Shown in pieces: positions 24,674 through 32,369 of a stretch of DNA of 35,671 bases; position 1 is the stretch's first letter, and each line of letters opens with the position of its first letter. Below the pieces are notes generated by a model. That model did not search any database, was not told the DNA's origin, and saw only the letters and a list, made by a program, of their open reading frames with translations. This DNA is from an uncultured Dialister sp. (GTDB lineage Bacteria; Bacillota; Negativicutes; Veillonellales; Dialisteraceae): assembly GCA_934216155.1 (NCBI GenBank), contig CAKQBK010000016.1, forward strand, positions 1-35,671, read 5' to 3'. Both the position numbers and the translations under genes were made by a program.

Positions 24674-24702
24674 ATTATATCATTGATATTTTTAGATGTA
24701 AA
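24674..24702 (-). promoter_or_regulatory. Sigma-70-type promoter of the ferritin gene with palindrome
   Basis: On the minus strand TTTACA (24697-24702) and TATAAT (24674-24679) are 17 nt apart. The palindrome ATATCA-T-TGATAT (24677-24689 on the plus strand) overlaps the -10 box and is a candidate repressor site. It does not match a full Fur box. Confidence 0.75.
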
Positions 24703-24837
24703 GCGAAATATTTGAATTTATTAATATTTTAGAAGTGTGAGTAAACCAACTCATCCAATCCATATTTACCCACTTATATGAATATCTATTTCCCAGTCAC
24801 AAGTTACCAGTCTACCCATCAGCCATATGTCCAAAAT

Positions 24838-24876
24838 AAAAAACAGCCAAGTGATACAATCACCTAGCTGTTTTTT
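24838..24876 (-). terminator. rlmH terminator
   Basis: AAAAAACAGC/GCTGTTTTTT plus inner GTGAT/ATCAC form an interrupted stem with T-tracts on both strands. It lies about 57 nt past the rlmH stop on the minus strand. Confidence 0.85.
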
Positions 24877-24932
24877 CCGGCACATCCAAATTTTATGGAC
24901 CGCCACCTTTATTTCTAACTTCTCACTTCTAA

Positions 24933-25412
24933 CTACAAATGGTATGGCTCATGTCGAATAATTTTCATCGCCCGATAGAGCTGTTCTGCCAAAATCATGC
25001 GAGCCATCTGGTGAGTAAATGTCATGGCACTGATAGAAATTTTCAGATTGGCTCGTTTCCGGATATTTTCCCCATTGCCATAGGGACCGCCAATCATAAA
25101 ATAGAAATGGCTGGTACCGCTAACCATGCGGTTTTGAATCCAAGAAGCCAATTCTTCTGATGACATAGGTTTCCCTTTCAGATCCAGTAACACCAGACAA
25201 TCATCATCGGAGAGATATTTCAGCATTTTCTCCCCTTCCTTTCCCATCACCTTTTCTTTGATGGCAGGAGACGGATTGTCAGGCATTTTTTCTTCATCCT
25301 GGGCAATGATGTCCAGTTTGGAAATCGGTGCCAGTCGCTTCGTATATTCCTCAATGCCACTTCGCATCCATTTTTCTTTAATTTTGCCAATGGCAAGTAT
25401 GGTGAATTTCAT
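24933..25412 (-). CDS. rlmH: 23S rRNA pseudouridine1915 N3-methyltransferase
   Basis: RlmH, a SPOUT-class methyltransferase, methylates pseudouridine 1915 in helix 69 of 23S rRNA on assembled ribosomes. The 159-residue product has the usual length and signatures: MKFTILAIGKIKEKW at the start, FMIGGPYGNG (trefoil-knot SAM loop), ISISAMTFTHQMARMILAEQLYRA and the terminal HEPYHL. The family usually ends in PYHK/R, so the final Leu is slightly unusual. GAGG precedes the ATG. It lies downstream of htrA on the same strand, a conserved pairing in many Bacillota, but 230 bp with a nonamer palindrome separates them. The TAG stop opens a TTAGAAG 7-mer array. Confidence 0.95.
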   Translation of the reverse strand: MKFTILAIGKIKEKWMRSGIEEYTKRLAPISKLDIIAQDEEKMPDNPSPAIKEKVMGKEGEKMLKYLSDDDCLVLLDLKGKPMSSEELASWIQNRMVSGTSHFYFMIGGPYGNGENIRKRANLKISISAMTFTHQMARMILAEQLYRAMKIIRHEPYHL

Positions 25413-25462
25413 AAATTAGCCTCATATGATAAAGAATTGGTTGCAGTCAAATAATATGTAAA

Positions 25463-25598
25463 AGGTTGCTCTGGTGGCTAAGGATTCTCAAGTTTCTCAG
25501 GTTTCTCAGGTTTTTCGAATGAGCTAATAACGCTAGCGTTCATAGGCACATTTGAAAAACCTGAGCAGCCTTAGCAACTTGAGCAACCTGAGTAACCT
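25463..25598. repeat. AGGTTNCTC nonamer palindrome between htrA and rlmH
   Basis: The left arm (aggttgctctggtggctaaggattctcaagtttctcagg) is followed by the core CGAATGAGCTAATAACGCTAGC and then GTTCATAGGCACATTTG. The right arm is gaaaaacctgagcagcc, ttagcaacttgagcaacctgagtaacc. It ends in the AGCGGAATCATTCTATGAAA tail. Confidence 0.8.
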
Positions 25599-25644
25599 AT
25601 AACCACTAGCGGAATCATTCTATGAAACTCCACTGTACGCGGTA

Positions 25645-26835
25645 CTATTTATCAGAGTCTGGTGCCGCCGCCAGCAATACGTCGGTCTTGGCTTCCCGTC
25701 CGTTATGTTCATAGGTGAGGGAAATTTTATCTCCCGGTTTATGGGTATCCAGAATTTCACGCATTTCTTTCATGGTATTGCATTCTTTCCCATCGATGGA
25801 AAGGATGTAATCTCCTGGCTGGATATCAGTCAGACTAATAGGACTTCTAGCAGCCACTTTCATAACCAAAACGCCTTTGTCATGTTTCCATTCGTAACCA
25901 TAGCGCTGGGCGATATCTTTGTCTGCTGCATAAACACCCAGGTATGCTCTAGTAACTTTGCCATTATCGATAAGCTGCTGGATAATGCCTTTGGCCTGGT
26001 TGATCGGAATGGCAAATCCCATACCTTCGACCCCTTCTTTGGCGATTTTGGCACTATTGATGCCCACCACTTTCCCATCAGCAGTGACCAAAGCACCGCC
26101 AGAATTGCCCGGATTGATGGCCGCATCGGTTTGAATCAGTTTGAAACGCTGGTCGATATCATCCAGACTGCGATTCAGTGCACTGATAACCCCGACCGTG
26201 ACGGTGCCTTGGAATTCCAATCCCAACGGGTTACCAATAGCAATGGCGGTTTCTCCGACCTGCAATCCGTCAGAATCCCCCAAAGTGGCTACTGGTAAAT
26301 CATCGCTGCCTTCAATTTTTACCACCGCTAAGTCCGTAGAGGGATCGGTTCCTACCACCGTACCGGAAACCGTTTTCCCACTGGAAAGGGATACATTCAC
26401 TTCTTTGCTACCGGAAACCACGTGATTGTTGGTCACAATGTAACCTTTTTTATCAAATAATACACCGGAGCCTACGCTCTGTCCCACTTCGACGCGACGA
26501 TTGAACATATCTCGGTCATACACTTTGGTGGTAATACCTACCACGGCAGGCCCCACTTCTTTGACAGCCTGTACAATAGCTGTATTTCTAATGGCTGGCA
26601 AATCCTGCAGTTTCTTATCGGCCCCCTGCGGCACCTGGTAAGACGAACCGGCCTGGGTTCCTTTATTGATCGATGGTAAACTGTTTCCAAAGAAACAACC
26701 GCCGGCTCCGCCAACAACCAATAACGCCAAAGCAAGGGCCATCAGTTTCATACGCCCTTTCTTGGAACCACTGATTTCTTTATGCATGGCTTCCCCATGT
26801 TCTTTGAGCTGTTTATCTAAATCTTCTCTATCCAT
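25645..26835 (-). CDS. htrA: HtrA/DegP-type serine protease with one PDZ domain
   Basis: Envelope quality-control protease. The 396-residue product has a cytosolic N-terminus of about 29 residues and one membrane anchor (KLMALALALLVVGGAGG, about 30-48). The trypsin-like domain follows, with catalytic His138 (TNNHVV), Asp168 (STDLAVVKI) and Ser245 (NPGNSGGAL). A single PDZ domain spans about 295-390. This architecture matches HtrA/DegS-like S1C proteases of Bacillota. The ATG at 26835 has GAGGTG upstream. An extended -10 promoter (TGCTATAAT) lies at 26929-26936. The gene precedes rlmH, a common arrangement. Confidence 0.95.
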   Translation of the reverse strand: MDREDLDKQLKEHGEAMHKEISGSKKGRMKLMALALALLVVGGAGGCFFGNSLPSINKGTQAGSSYQVPQGADKKLQDLPAIRNTAIVQAVKEVGPAVVGITTKVYDRDMFNRRVEVGQSVGSGVLFDKKGYIVTNNHVVSGSKEVNVSLSSGKTVSGTVVGTDPSTDLAVVKIEGSDDLPVATLGDSDGLQVGETAIAIGNPLGLEFQGTVTVGVISALNRSLDDIDQRFKLIQTDAAINPGNSGGALVTADGKVVGINSAKIAKEGVEGMGFAIPINQAKGIIQQLIDNGKVTRAYLGVYAADKDIAQRYGYEWKHDKGVLVMKVAARSPISLTDIQPGDYILSIDGKECNTMKEMREILDTHKPGDKISLTYEHNGREAKTDVLLAAAPDSDK

Positions 26836-26928
26836 AGTTGCACCTCATTTACAAAACCGGTGACTGGTAGACTCATGACTTGTAACTCGCCTATCAATCA
26901 CATATCTTTCATTTACAAGGATTTTCTC

Positions 26929-26936
26929 ATTATAGC
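26929..26936 (-). promoter_or_regulatory. Extended -10 promoter for htrA
   Basis: On the minus strand TG-C-TATAAT, about 94 nt before the htrA start. No good -35 at 17 nt is visible, fitting an extended -10 type. Confidence 0.5.
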
Positions 26937-27052
26937 ACATTTGACAAGTAGATACATATGGCCCCTACATCCATTAGCAATGAAAACGATAGCCGTTGTT
27001 GTAAGGTCCTAGGGATTAGGAACTACTCATGCTATTTCCTTTATACCCATAT

Positions 27053-27085
27053 AAAAAAGACGCATGATTTCTCATACGTCTTTTT
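27053..27085 (-). terminator. rny terminator
   Basis: The stem AGACGYATGA/TCATRCGTCT with one G-T or A-C position is flanked by A and T runs on both sides. It lies about 60 nt beyond the rny stop. Confidence 0.85.
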
Positions 27086-27143
27086 CTTATTTGATAAGTA
27101 GCACAGTGCCCTGAAAATTCCCAGTCACCAGTCACTTATTCAA

Positions 27144-28718
27144 TTATTTTGCAAAGTCAGTGGCTCTGGTTTCACGGATCACTACCACTTTGACCTGACC
27201 CGGATACTGCAGTTCTTTTTCGATTCTCTGAGAAATGTCGTGAGCCAGGATGACTGCCTGGTCTTCATTGACTTTTTCCGGTTTTACGATGACACGCAGT
27301 TCACGGCCGGCCTGGATTGCATAGCAGCTAGCCACGCCAGGGAAGGATTTTGCAATATCTTCCAATTTGGTCAATCTCTTGATGTAGTTTTCCAGTGTTT
27401 CACGACGAGCCCCTGGACGTGCCGCAGAAATAGCATCCGCAGCGGCTACCAGGACAGATTCCACGCAGGTGGCTTCTGTATCACCATGATGGGAAGCAAT
27501 GGCATTGATAACCTGTGGCGATTCATGGTATTTCTGTGCCAATTCAACGCCCAGTTCCACATGGGTTCCTTCCTGTTCACGGTCCACCGCTTTACCGATG
27601 TCGTGAAGCAAGCCAGCTCTTCTAGCCAGTTCCACATCAGCACCCACTTCTGCTGCCAAAATGCCAGAGAAATAGGATGTATCGATACAATGCTGCAGTA
27701 CATTCTGTCCGTAACTGGTACGGTATTTCAGACGGCCCAGGATTTTTACCAGTTCTGGATTCATACCGCGGATTCCACATTCCATGACAGCCGCTTCGCC
27801 GGCTTCGCGGATGGCTTTATCCACATCTTTTTTCGTCTTGGCTACCACTTCTTCGATGCGAGCCGGATGGATACGTCCATCTTTTACAAGACTTTCCAAA
27901 GCCAGTCTTGCGATTTCTCTACGGATCGGATCGAAACAAGACAGGATTACTGCTTCAGGAGTATCATCGATGATGAGATCCACCCCGGTCAAGGTTTCAA
28001 TGGCGCGAATATTTCTACCTTCACGACCAATGATACGGCCTTTCATTTCTTCATTTGGCAAAGCCACTACAGAAACTGTCGTTTCAGATACCGTATCAGC
28101 GGCATTTCTCTGAATGGCTGCTGCAATGATTTCTCTTGCTTTTGTATCGGCAGTGCTCTTTGCTTCTTCTACGGCATCACGGATACGAACTGCTTTTTCG
28201 TGGGTCAATTCATCATCCACCCGCTGCAGAATCATATCTTTTGCCTGCTCGCGAGACAGCTGAGAAATTTCTTCCAACTTGGTTTGCTGGGACTGATACA
28301 GGGAATCCAGTTTTTCTTTCTGGGCTTTCACCTGATTTTCTTTTTTGTCCAGCTGGGATTCTCTCTGCTCCAGGTTGCCACTTCTCCAGTCCAGGTTGCT
28401 TTCCTTCTGAACCAGACGCTGTTCATACTTCTGCAGTTCATCTCTGCGCTGCTTATTTTCCTGCTCTACATCTTCACGAAGTTTATGAATTTCCTCGCGG
28501 GTCTGTACCAAGGTTTCTTTCTTCAAAGTTTCTGCTTCACGAGATGCAGAATCCAACATCTTTTGTGCATCTTCTGCAATCTGCTTGGCCTTTTCTTCTG
28601 CGGAGCCAATCCGCGCTTCCGCAATTCTCTTCCGAAGAAGATAGCCCACGCCGGCACCAACTACAGCTGCCACGATACCACAAATAATGACATACAATAA
28701 AACTTCATCCAGTGTCAC
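27144..28718 (-). CDS. rny: Ribonuclease Y
   Basis: Membrane-anchored endoribonuclease that initiates bulk mRNA decay in many Bacillota. The 524-residue product has the full architecture. A transmembrane helix covers about 5-28, followed by a long charged coiled coil (about 30-205). The KH domain has GREGRN (231-236) and [12 protein letters not shown]. The HD domain has the metal-binding His372-Asp373 ([10 protein letters not shown]), and a conserved C-terminal region follows. The start is a GTG at 28718 preceded by AGAGAGGTG. A good promoter at 28980-29008 gives a leader of about 255 nt with two hairpins. The stop is followed by TAAGTGACTGGTGACTGG 7-mers and a terminator. Confidence 0.97.
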   Translation of the reverse strand: MTLDEVLLYVIICGIVAAVVGAGVGYLLRKRIAEARIGSAEEKAKQIAEDAQKMLDSASREAETLKKETLVQTREEIHKLREDVEQENKQRRDELQKYEQRLVQKESNLDWRSGNLEQRESQLDKKENQVKAQKEKLDSLYQSQQTKLEEISQLSREQAKDMILQRVDDELTHEKAVRIRDAVEEAKSTADTKAREIIAAAIQRNAADTVSETTVSVVALPNEEMKGRIIGREGRNIRAIETLTGVDLIIDDTPEAVILSCFDPIRREIARLALESLVKDGRIHPARIEEVVAKTKKDVDKAIREAGEAAVMECGIRGMNPELVKILGRLKYRTSYGQNVLQHCIDTSYFSGILAAEVGADVELARRAGLLHDIGKAVDREQEGTHVELGVELAQKYHESPQVINAIASHHGDTEATCVESVLVAAADAISAARPGARRETLENYIKRLTKLEDIAKSFPGVASCYAIQAGRELRVIVKPEKVNEDQAVILAHDISQRIEKELQYPGQVKVVVIRETRATDFAK

Positions 28719-29056
28719 CTACTTCACCTCTCTCTTTCCAATTTCTATTTCATCTAATAATGATACATAAATTTTCCGGACATCCCGGAATCAGTGCAGG
28801 CCGAAGCCATTCATGATATTCCCAAAAAAAATAACTCTTTCTTATAATAAAAGCTCCTTTCGGTGTCACCCTTAAGGAGCGTCAAGGAAAATCATTCATT
28901 ATAAAAATGAAATTTTCCATCTATACATAAGAATTCATCCATTCAAGGAGTATTCGCATGGTTCTTCAGCACCTATTTAATTCTAAAATTTTTATTTTTT
29001 ATTGTCAAGCGGGAAAAGGGAAATGCAAGAAAGTTAGGAGAAATTTGTAAAGGAAA
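28719..29056 (-). promoter_or_regulatory. rny upstream region with structured leader
   Basis: A perfect-spacing promoter, TTGACA (29003-29008), 17 nt, TAGAAT (28980-28985), faces rny. The leader contains a GGAAAAT/ATTTTCC stem (about 28885-28918). It also has a GCTCCTT/AAGGAGC stem (28853-28880) that on the minus strand is followed by TTTTATTA, like a weak attenuator. A TCCGG-CCGGA stem-loop lies near 28775-28790. I do not recognise a known riboswitch. Confidence 0.55.
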
Positions 29057-29190
29057 GGTTCTCAGGGTTCTCAGGGTTCTCAGGGTTCTCAGGGTTCTCA
29101 GGCTGCTCAGGTTCTCCGAATGTGCTGATAGACGCTAGCGTCATTAGCTCATTTGAGAAACCTAAGTAGCCTGAGAAACCTGAGTAACCT
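29057..29190. repeat. AGGTTNCTC nonamer palindrome with five identical units
   Basis: The left arm has five perfect ggttctcag units (29057-29101), then two variants. The core is CCGAATGTGCTGATAGACGCTAGC, followed by GTCATTAGCTCATTTG. The right arm has variable units (gagaaacctaagtagcctgagaaacctgagtaacc). The left arm appears freshly homogenised while the right has drifted. Confidence 0.85.
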
Positions 29191-29384
29191 TTGCATCAGC
29201 AGAAATCATCGCATATCTCGCTTAACTTAATAGCATTACCTTCCAAAGGAAGAGGGTAGCCGCTAGTGCAAATACCGCTGCAGAATCCTAATCCCTATCC
29301 ACCAGTCACCAGCAAATATAATGCGGCACTTCTAAATTGGTGCGCCGCCACCACCATTCCTAATTCCTCACTCCTAATTCCTCA
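29191..29384. repeat. Composite 3' repeat module after the small membrane protein gene
   Basis: CTTCC/GGAAG stem-loop (29241-29256), then a segment (GCTAGTGCAAATACCGCTGCAGAA) also present at 371-394. AATCCCT and CAGTCACC units follow, then a GC hairpin at 29333-29348 (GCGGCAC/GCGCCGC, one mismatch) and ATTCCTCACTCCTA 7-mers reaching the stop codon. Confidence 0.7.
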
Positions 29385-29684
29385 TTATTTTTTCCCTCCG
29401 CCCATCATAGACCAGATGAAAAGGGCACCAAAAGCCACCCAGGACATTTGATAGGACATAATGCCCAGGTCAGTCAGTACATTAATCACTGTAAGTCCCA
29501 CCATAAAAAGCATATTGGGCCGAAGGTCAATCAGTGGATCCCGTTTCAGCAACACATAGGATGCGCCGAGAATCACCGCGTGCACAATAAAGACAGCGTA
29601 GAAATAGTATAAAAGTGGTGTCATCTGCAGAATGAAATTTCCTACAAACATCATCACCATGATATAAATCCAAGTATTCATCAT
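29385..29684 (-). CDS. Small membrane protein, function unknown
   Basis: The 99-residue product is mostly hydrophobic, with about three predicted membrane helices: IYIMVMMFVGNFILQM, LYYFYAVFIVHAVILGASYVLL and, after a short RDPLIDLRP loop, a C-terminal pair of hydrophobic stretches ending in WSMMGGGKK. I do not recognise a family. The frame also offers an ATG at 29702, but the AGGAG lies inside that extension, so the ATG at 29684 is the better start. It lies 190 bp downstream of the metallo-hydrolase gene with a nonamer palindrome between. A run of the 7-mer ATTCCTC starts immediately after its TAA stop. Confidence 0.7.
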   Translation of the reverse strand: MMNTWIYIMVMMFVGNFILQMTPLLYYFYAVFIVHAVILGASYVLLKRDPLIDLRPNMLFMVGLTVINVLTDLGIMSYQMSWVAFGALFIWSMMGGGKK

Positions 29685-29707
29685 AATGTAAATGCTCCTC
29701 ATAAAAA

Positions 29708-29832
29708 GTTACTCAAGTTGCTAAGGTTACTCAAGTTGCTAAGGTTTCTCGAATGAGATAATAACGTTAGCGCTTACTGGCACGTTCGGGAAACCTGAGC
29801 ATCCTAAGAAACTTGAGTAACTTGAGCTACCT
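29708..29832. repeat. AGGTTNCTC nonamer palindrome
   Basis: The left arm (agttactca, agttgctaa, ggttactca, agttgctaa, ggtttctcg), core AATGAGATAATAACGTTAGCGCTTACTGGCACGTTCGG and right arm (gaaacctgagcatcctaagaaacttgagtaacttgagctacc) span this copy. The GCTAGC centre is altered to GTTAGC. Confidence 0.8.
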
Positions 29833-29872
29833 GTAAACGCTATTGGATATGGCACTAACTGTCTCAAGCGCA

Positions 29873-30568
29873 TTATACCAAAGTCAAAAAATCGCCATCT
29901 TCCCTTGGAATCCACAACTTCTGCTCTGGATAGAGCCAACGGAATTCATAAGACGGCACCCACACGGGGCCAAAGGCATGCATAGGGACTAAAAGAGATG
30001 GATGCACATATTTCAAAAATTGCTTCACGCCCCATTCTCTAGCCACAGCCTGCCGGGCATCCACAGGCAAGAAAGCCATATCCACATGCTGCTCTCCCAA
30101 TTTTACCAGTTCTGCGAAAAAAGCTTCCCTGGCGATTTCATTATCTACGTCTGCCTCGCCAGCCCAGTGCCACCAGTTCAAATCGCCGGCATGAAACAGG
30201 GACACTTCTTTCCCACGAATCAAAAAGGAGCCGCCTACATCCGTAGATCCATACATCGTCACTTGGAAATCATCTTCGCTCCAAGTATCCCCCGGCACCA
30301 TCCAATGCACTTTAGAAGAATCCGACACAGACAATTGACAATCTTCATGCATGATATATCGACAAGCTCGTTTTTCATACCGAGCAATTTCACGATTGAA
30401 ATGATCCCCATGGACATGACTCACAAAGAAATACACCTTTTTCTGTGTATTTTTTAAAAGTTCATCCAAATGATGTACCGGATCCTGGTAATAGTCAAAA
30501 ACAAACAACTTTGTTTCCGTTTCATAAATAAACCCACTGTGATGCAGGAAATACAGAGACCCTTTCAT
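29873..30568 (-). CDS. Metallo-beta-lactamase-fold hydrolase
   Basis: The 231-residue product has the metal-binding HxHxDH motif (His51, His53, Asp55, His56 in SHVHGDHF). Further expected ligands are in FHAGDLNWW (His126, Asp129) and near the C-terminus in VPMHAFGP. A short HHSGF segment at the start resembles UlaG-like L-ascorbate-6-phosphate lactonases and related MBL proteins, but the substrate cannot be told from sequence. The ATG at 30568 has AGGAGG immediately upstream; an in-frame TTG five codons earlier is unlikely. It is upstream of the small membrane protein gene on the same strand. Confidence 0.85.
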   Translation of the reverse strand: MKGSLYFLHHSGFIYETETKLFVFDYYQDPVHHLDELLKNTQKKVYFFVSHVHGDHFNREIARYEKRACRYIMHEDCQLSVSDSSKVHWMVPGDTWSEDDFQVTMYGSTDVGGSFLIRGKEVSLFHAGDLNWWHWAGEADVDNEIAREAFFAELVKLGEQHVDMAFLPVDARQAVAREWGVKQFLKYVHPSLLVPMHAFGPVWVPSYEFRWLYPEQKLWIPREDGDFLTLV

Positions 30569-30673
30569 GTGTCCTCCTATCAAAATATTTATACACTTCT
30601 TATAGATATTACCTTGATGAAGAAGTGCGATAAATTATAGTATAATAAAATATATAACTCATATAGAGATGAT

Positions 30674-30772
30674 AGGTTACTCAGGTTGCCAACGTTTCTC
30701 GAACGTGCCAATAAACGTTGGCAATATCATCTCATTTGAGGAACCTGAGAAACCTTAGCAACCTGAGCAACT
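30674..30772. repeat. AGGTTNCTC nonamer palindrome, short copy
   Basis: Two to three units per arm around a core in which CGTTGGCAA replaces the usual CGCTAGCGT. This is the smallest full copy in the window. Confidence 0.75.
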
Positions 30773-30891
30773 TTATCTCAAAAGAAATCATTCTATGTTT
30801 CTCTTAACTTAATAACATTGTAGTCACCACCGATTATATCATACCTGCCTGACTTCCGCCGGCAAGAAATCCGATACCATCGAATTTTCTA

Positions 30892-30920
30892 TTGACGGGC
30901 CATTATAGATTGGTTATTAT
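30892..30920 (+). promoter_or_regulatory. Promoter of the GNAT-like gene
   Basis: TTGACG (30892-30897) and TATTAT (30915-30920) are spaced by 17 nt. The gene start is 33 nt downstream. Confidence 0.7.
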
Positions 30921-30952
30921 ATATGTTGTGTCTGTTGAAGGAGGTCCATTCC

Positions 30953-31198
30953 ATGGTCATTCATCAGAAAGACTTACATCGTTTTATTATCAAAAAGCCA
31001 GAAGGGCTTTGTTATATGGAATATAAGCTAGAAAATCAGACTTGTACCGTACTTCACACCGTGGTTCCTGATGCATGTTCTGGTCAGGGATTGGCGGGAG
31101 AACTGGCAAAGGCCTGCTATGATTGGGTAGTCTCCCATCATTATATACTGAAATCTGATTGTTCCTATATGACAGCCTGGTTGAAGAAATATCATTAA
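30953..31198 (+). CDS. GNAT-like N-acetyltransferase (short COG2388 type)
   Basis: The 81-residue product matches the short GNAT-fold family that includes YidJ-like proteins. A strand-rich N-terminus (EYKLENQTCTVLHTVVPDACSGQGLAGELAKACYDW) carries the acetyl-CoA loop Q-G-L-A-G. The segment LKSDCSYMTAWLKKYH is the usual end of this family, typically read as a conserved cysteine followed by W-L-KKY/HP. Substrate unknown. I start at the ATG after AAGGAGG (30953); an upstream in-frame ATG at 30923 lies before this ribosome site. It appears to be a single-gene unit with its own promoter. Confidence 0.82.
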   Translation: MVIHQKDLHRFIIKKPEGLCYMEYKLENQTCTVLHTVVPDACSGQGLAGELAKACYDWVVSHHYILKSDCSYMTAWLKKYH

Positions 31199-31241
31199 CT
31201 TATGAATTTAGGTCAGTAGGTATGCTTCCGCTTGTAATCAC

Positions 31242-31368
31242 AGGTTACTCAGGTTTCTCAAGTTGCTAAGGTAGCTCATGCTTCTCAAATGTACCAATAG
31301 ACGCTAAACGCTTCAGCTCATTCGAGAACCTTAAGAAGCCTGAAAATTCTGAGAAACTTAAGAAATCT
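31242..31368. repeat. AGGTTNCTC nonamer palindrome
   Basis: The left arm (aggttactc, aggtttctc, aagttgcta, aggtagctc, atgcttctc), core AAATGTACCAATAGACGCTAAACGCTTCAGCTCATTCGAG and right arm (aaccttaagaagcctgaaaattctgagaaacttaag) span this copy. It is drifted, with the GCTAGC centre replaced by GCTAAACGC. Confidence 0.75.
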
Positions 31369-31433
31369 TTATATCAGCAGGAAACATCCAATTTTTCTCT
31401 TATCTTAACGACATTACATATAAAATGGGTATT

Positions 31434-31460
31434 GGGGTGCTTCCAAATTTTGTGCACCCC
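31434..31460 (-). terminator. GC hairpin, covaried copy
   Basis: The stem GGGGTGC/GCACCCC keeps full pairing although one pair changed from C-G (in GGGGCGC) to T-A. No minus-strand gene ends next to it, so a plain terminator role is doubtful here. Confidence 0.5.
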
Positions 31461-31571
31461 TTCCACCACTACGCACTTCGCACTACTCACTACGCACTTT
31501 TCTAGCAAAAACGAATGAATAGCCAATTCCTAGTTATTCATCCCCAATCCCTAAAATAGAAGGATCCTTTT

Positions 31572-32195
31572 ATGTATAGTTCATCACTCTTTCAAAATCC
31601 CGTTACGTTTCGGGAGACCCAGGAAACGCTGGATAAAATCACATCCCATTTCATTGAATTGATGCGCCTGAAATCGGAAGACCTGTACAAACACTCTGTC
31701 CGGGTTTCCAATTATGCAGGCGCTACTGCCGTATACATGCGACTGCCTTCCAATGAAATCACGCTGATTCGATACGCAGGATTTCTCCACGATATCGGTT
31801 TAATCAGCCTGCCCAACCAGGTTCTTTCCAATGCGCCCTACCTATCCCGCAGAGAATTGACACTTTTCAAGAAACACCCCGAACTGGGTGCCAATATGCT
31901 TGAGTCCATTCCAGGTTGTCAGGACCTGCTCCCCTACCTTCGCTCTCACCATGAACGTTGGGATGGCACAGGATTTCCTAGACACTTGAAAAATGTAAAT
32001 ATCCCCTTAGGTGCAAGAATCATTGCAGTGGCCGATTATTATGACACCACCATTTATTCCACCCCAGACTTCAAGCATCGAACCAAAGAAGACATCTCCA
32101 CAGAACTCTTTTCCGGTTCTGGCATCCTTTTCGACCCCGAAGTGGTATCGGCCTTTCTGAAAGTGCTATTTCATAAGAGTGAAGAAACAAAATAA
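31572..32195 (+). CDS. HD-GYP-like domain protein
   Basis: The 207-residue product is almost entirely one HD-GYP domain. Visible elements are His41 (YKHSVRV), the HD pair His73-Asp74 in FLHDIG, His102 in KKHPELGA, His126-His127-Glu128 in SHHERWDGTGFP (the GYP-loop equivalent, with Phe for Tyr) and Asp155 in VADYYD. HD-GYP proteins hydrolyse cyclic di-GMP. Here the lysine that normally follows HDIG is leucine (HDIGLI), so activity is uncertain. There is no sensor or receiver domain, making it a stand-alone catalytic unit. AGAAGGA precedes the ATG and a strong terminator follows. No GGDEF protein is present in the window. Confidence 0.87.
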   Translation: MYSSSLFQNPVTFRETQETLDKITSHFIELMRLKSEDLYKHSVRVSNYAGATAVYMRLPSNEITLIRYAGFLHDIGLISLPNQVLSNAPYLSRRELTLFKKHPELGANMLESIPGCQDLLPYLRSHHERWDGTGFPRHLKNVNIPLGARIIAVADYYDTTIYSTPDFKHRTKEDISTELFSGSGILFDPEVVSAFLKVLFHKSEETK

Positions 32196-32200
32196 AATAC

Positions 32201-32240
32201 AAAAAAAGCCAAGAGACGTTGGAGTCTCTTGGCTTTTTTT
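32201..32240. terminator. Bidirectional terminator
   Basis: AAAAAAGCCAAGAGAC and GTCTCTTGGCTTTTTT form a 16-bp stem around 6 nt, with A and T runs on both flanks. It lies between the convergent HD-GYP-like gene and the reductase gene. Confidence 0.95.
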
Positions 32241-32249
32241 GTTCTGAGG

Positions 32250-32350
32250 GTTCTGTCTCCATTGAAAATCTATCGATTTTCGCGAAGCCAGAACCTTTTA
32301 ATATCCAGTACATCATTATGTTTCACTAACCAAGTCATCGCTACAGAACC
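32250..32350. repeat. Hairpin repeat element, copy 2
   Basis: Second copy of the element at 30-130: ggttctg...ccattGAAAATC-tatc-GATTTTCgcgaagccagaacc, followed by the ACTAACCA...TCATCGCTACAGAACCC tail. The left outer arm is partly degraded (gtctccatt for ggcttcatt). It is followed directly by AATCCCTAGTCACCAGTCAC at the stop of the reductase gene. Confidence 0.8.
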
Positions 32351-32369
32351 CCTAATCCCTAGTCACCAG

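Larger units (their letters stand above)
24603..24932. other. Gap between rlmH and the ferritin gene
   Basis: It contains the ferritin promoter region (24674-24702), AT-rich sequence, CAGTCAC units (24794-24815) and the rlmH terminator (24838-24876). The right side of that terminator overlaps a decayed GC hairpin (24877-24903). CTTCTAA 7-mers (24911-24935) lead into the rlmH stop. Confidence 0.65.
26836..27143. other. Gap between rny and htrA
   Basis: CAGTCATG-like units (26859-26885, degenerate), the htrA promoter (26929-26936), a region with CCTAGGGATTAGG (27008-27020), the rny terminator (27053-27085) and CCAGTCACCAGTCAC 7-mers next to the rny stop. No gene seen. Confidence 0.65.
30569..30952. 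other. Divergent gap hydrolase / GNAT gene
   Basis: It contains a short nonamer palindrome (30674-30772: aggttactcaggttgcc, core GAACGTGCCAATAAACGTTGGC, right arm gaggaacctgagaaacc) and its AGAAATCATTCTATG tail. A CTGACTTCCGCCGGCAAG stretch and the GNAT promoter (30892-30920) follow. No gene seen. Confidence 0.65.
31199..31571. repeat. Repeat gap before the HD-GYP-like gene
   Basis: A nonamer palindrome (31242-31368) is followed by its tail. A GC hairpin lies at 31434-31460 (GGGGTGC/GCACCCC), then CACTACGC-type 7-mers (31477-31498) and AATCCCT units (31543-31555). The hairpin module is oriented as if a minus-strand gene ended at about 31500, which is not the case. Confidence 0.7.

Noticed and set aside
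27240..28700. Long plus-strand frame of 486 codons opposite rny
   Set aside because: Antisense shadow of a confidently identified RNase Y gene; Phe/Cys/His-rich composition is typical of such shadows.
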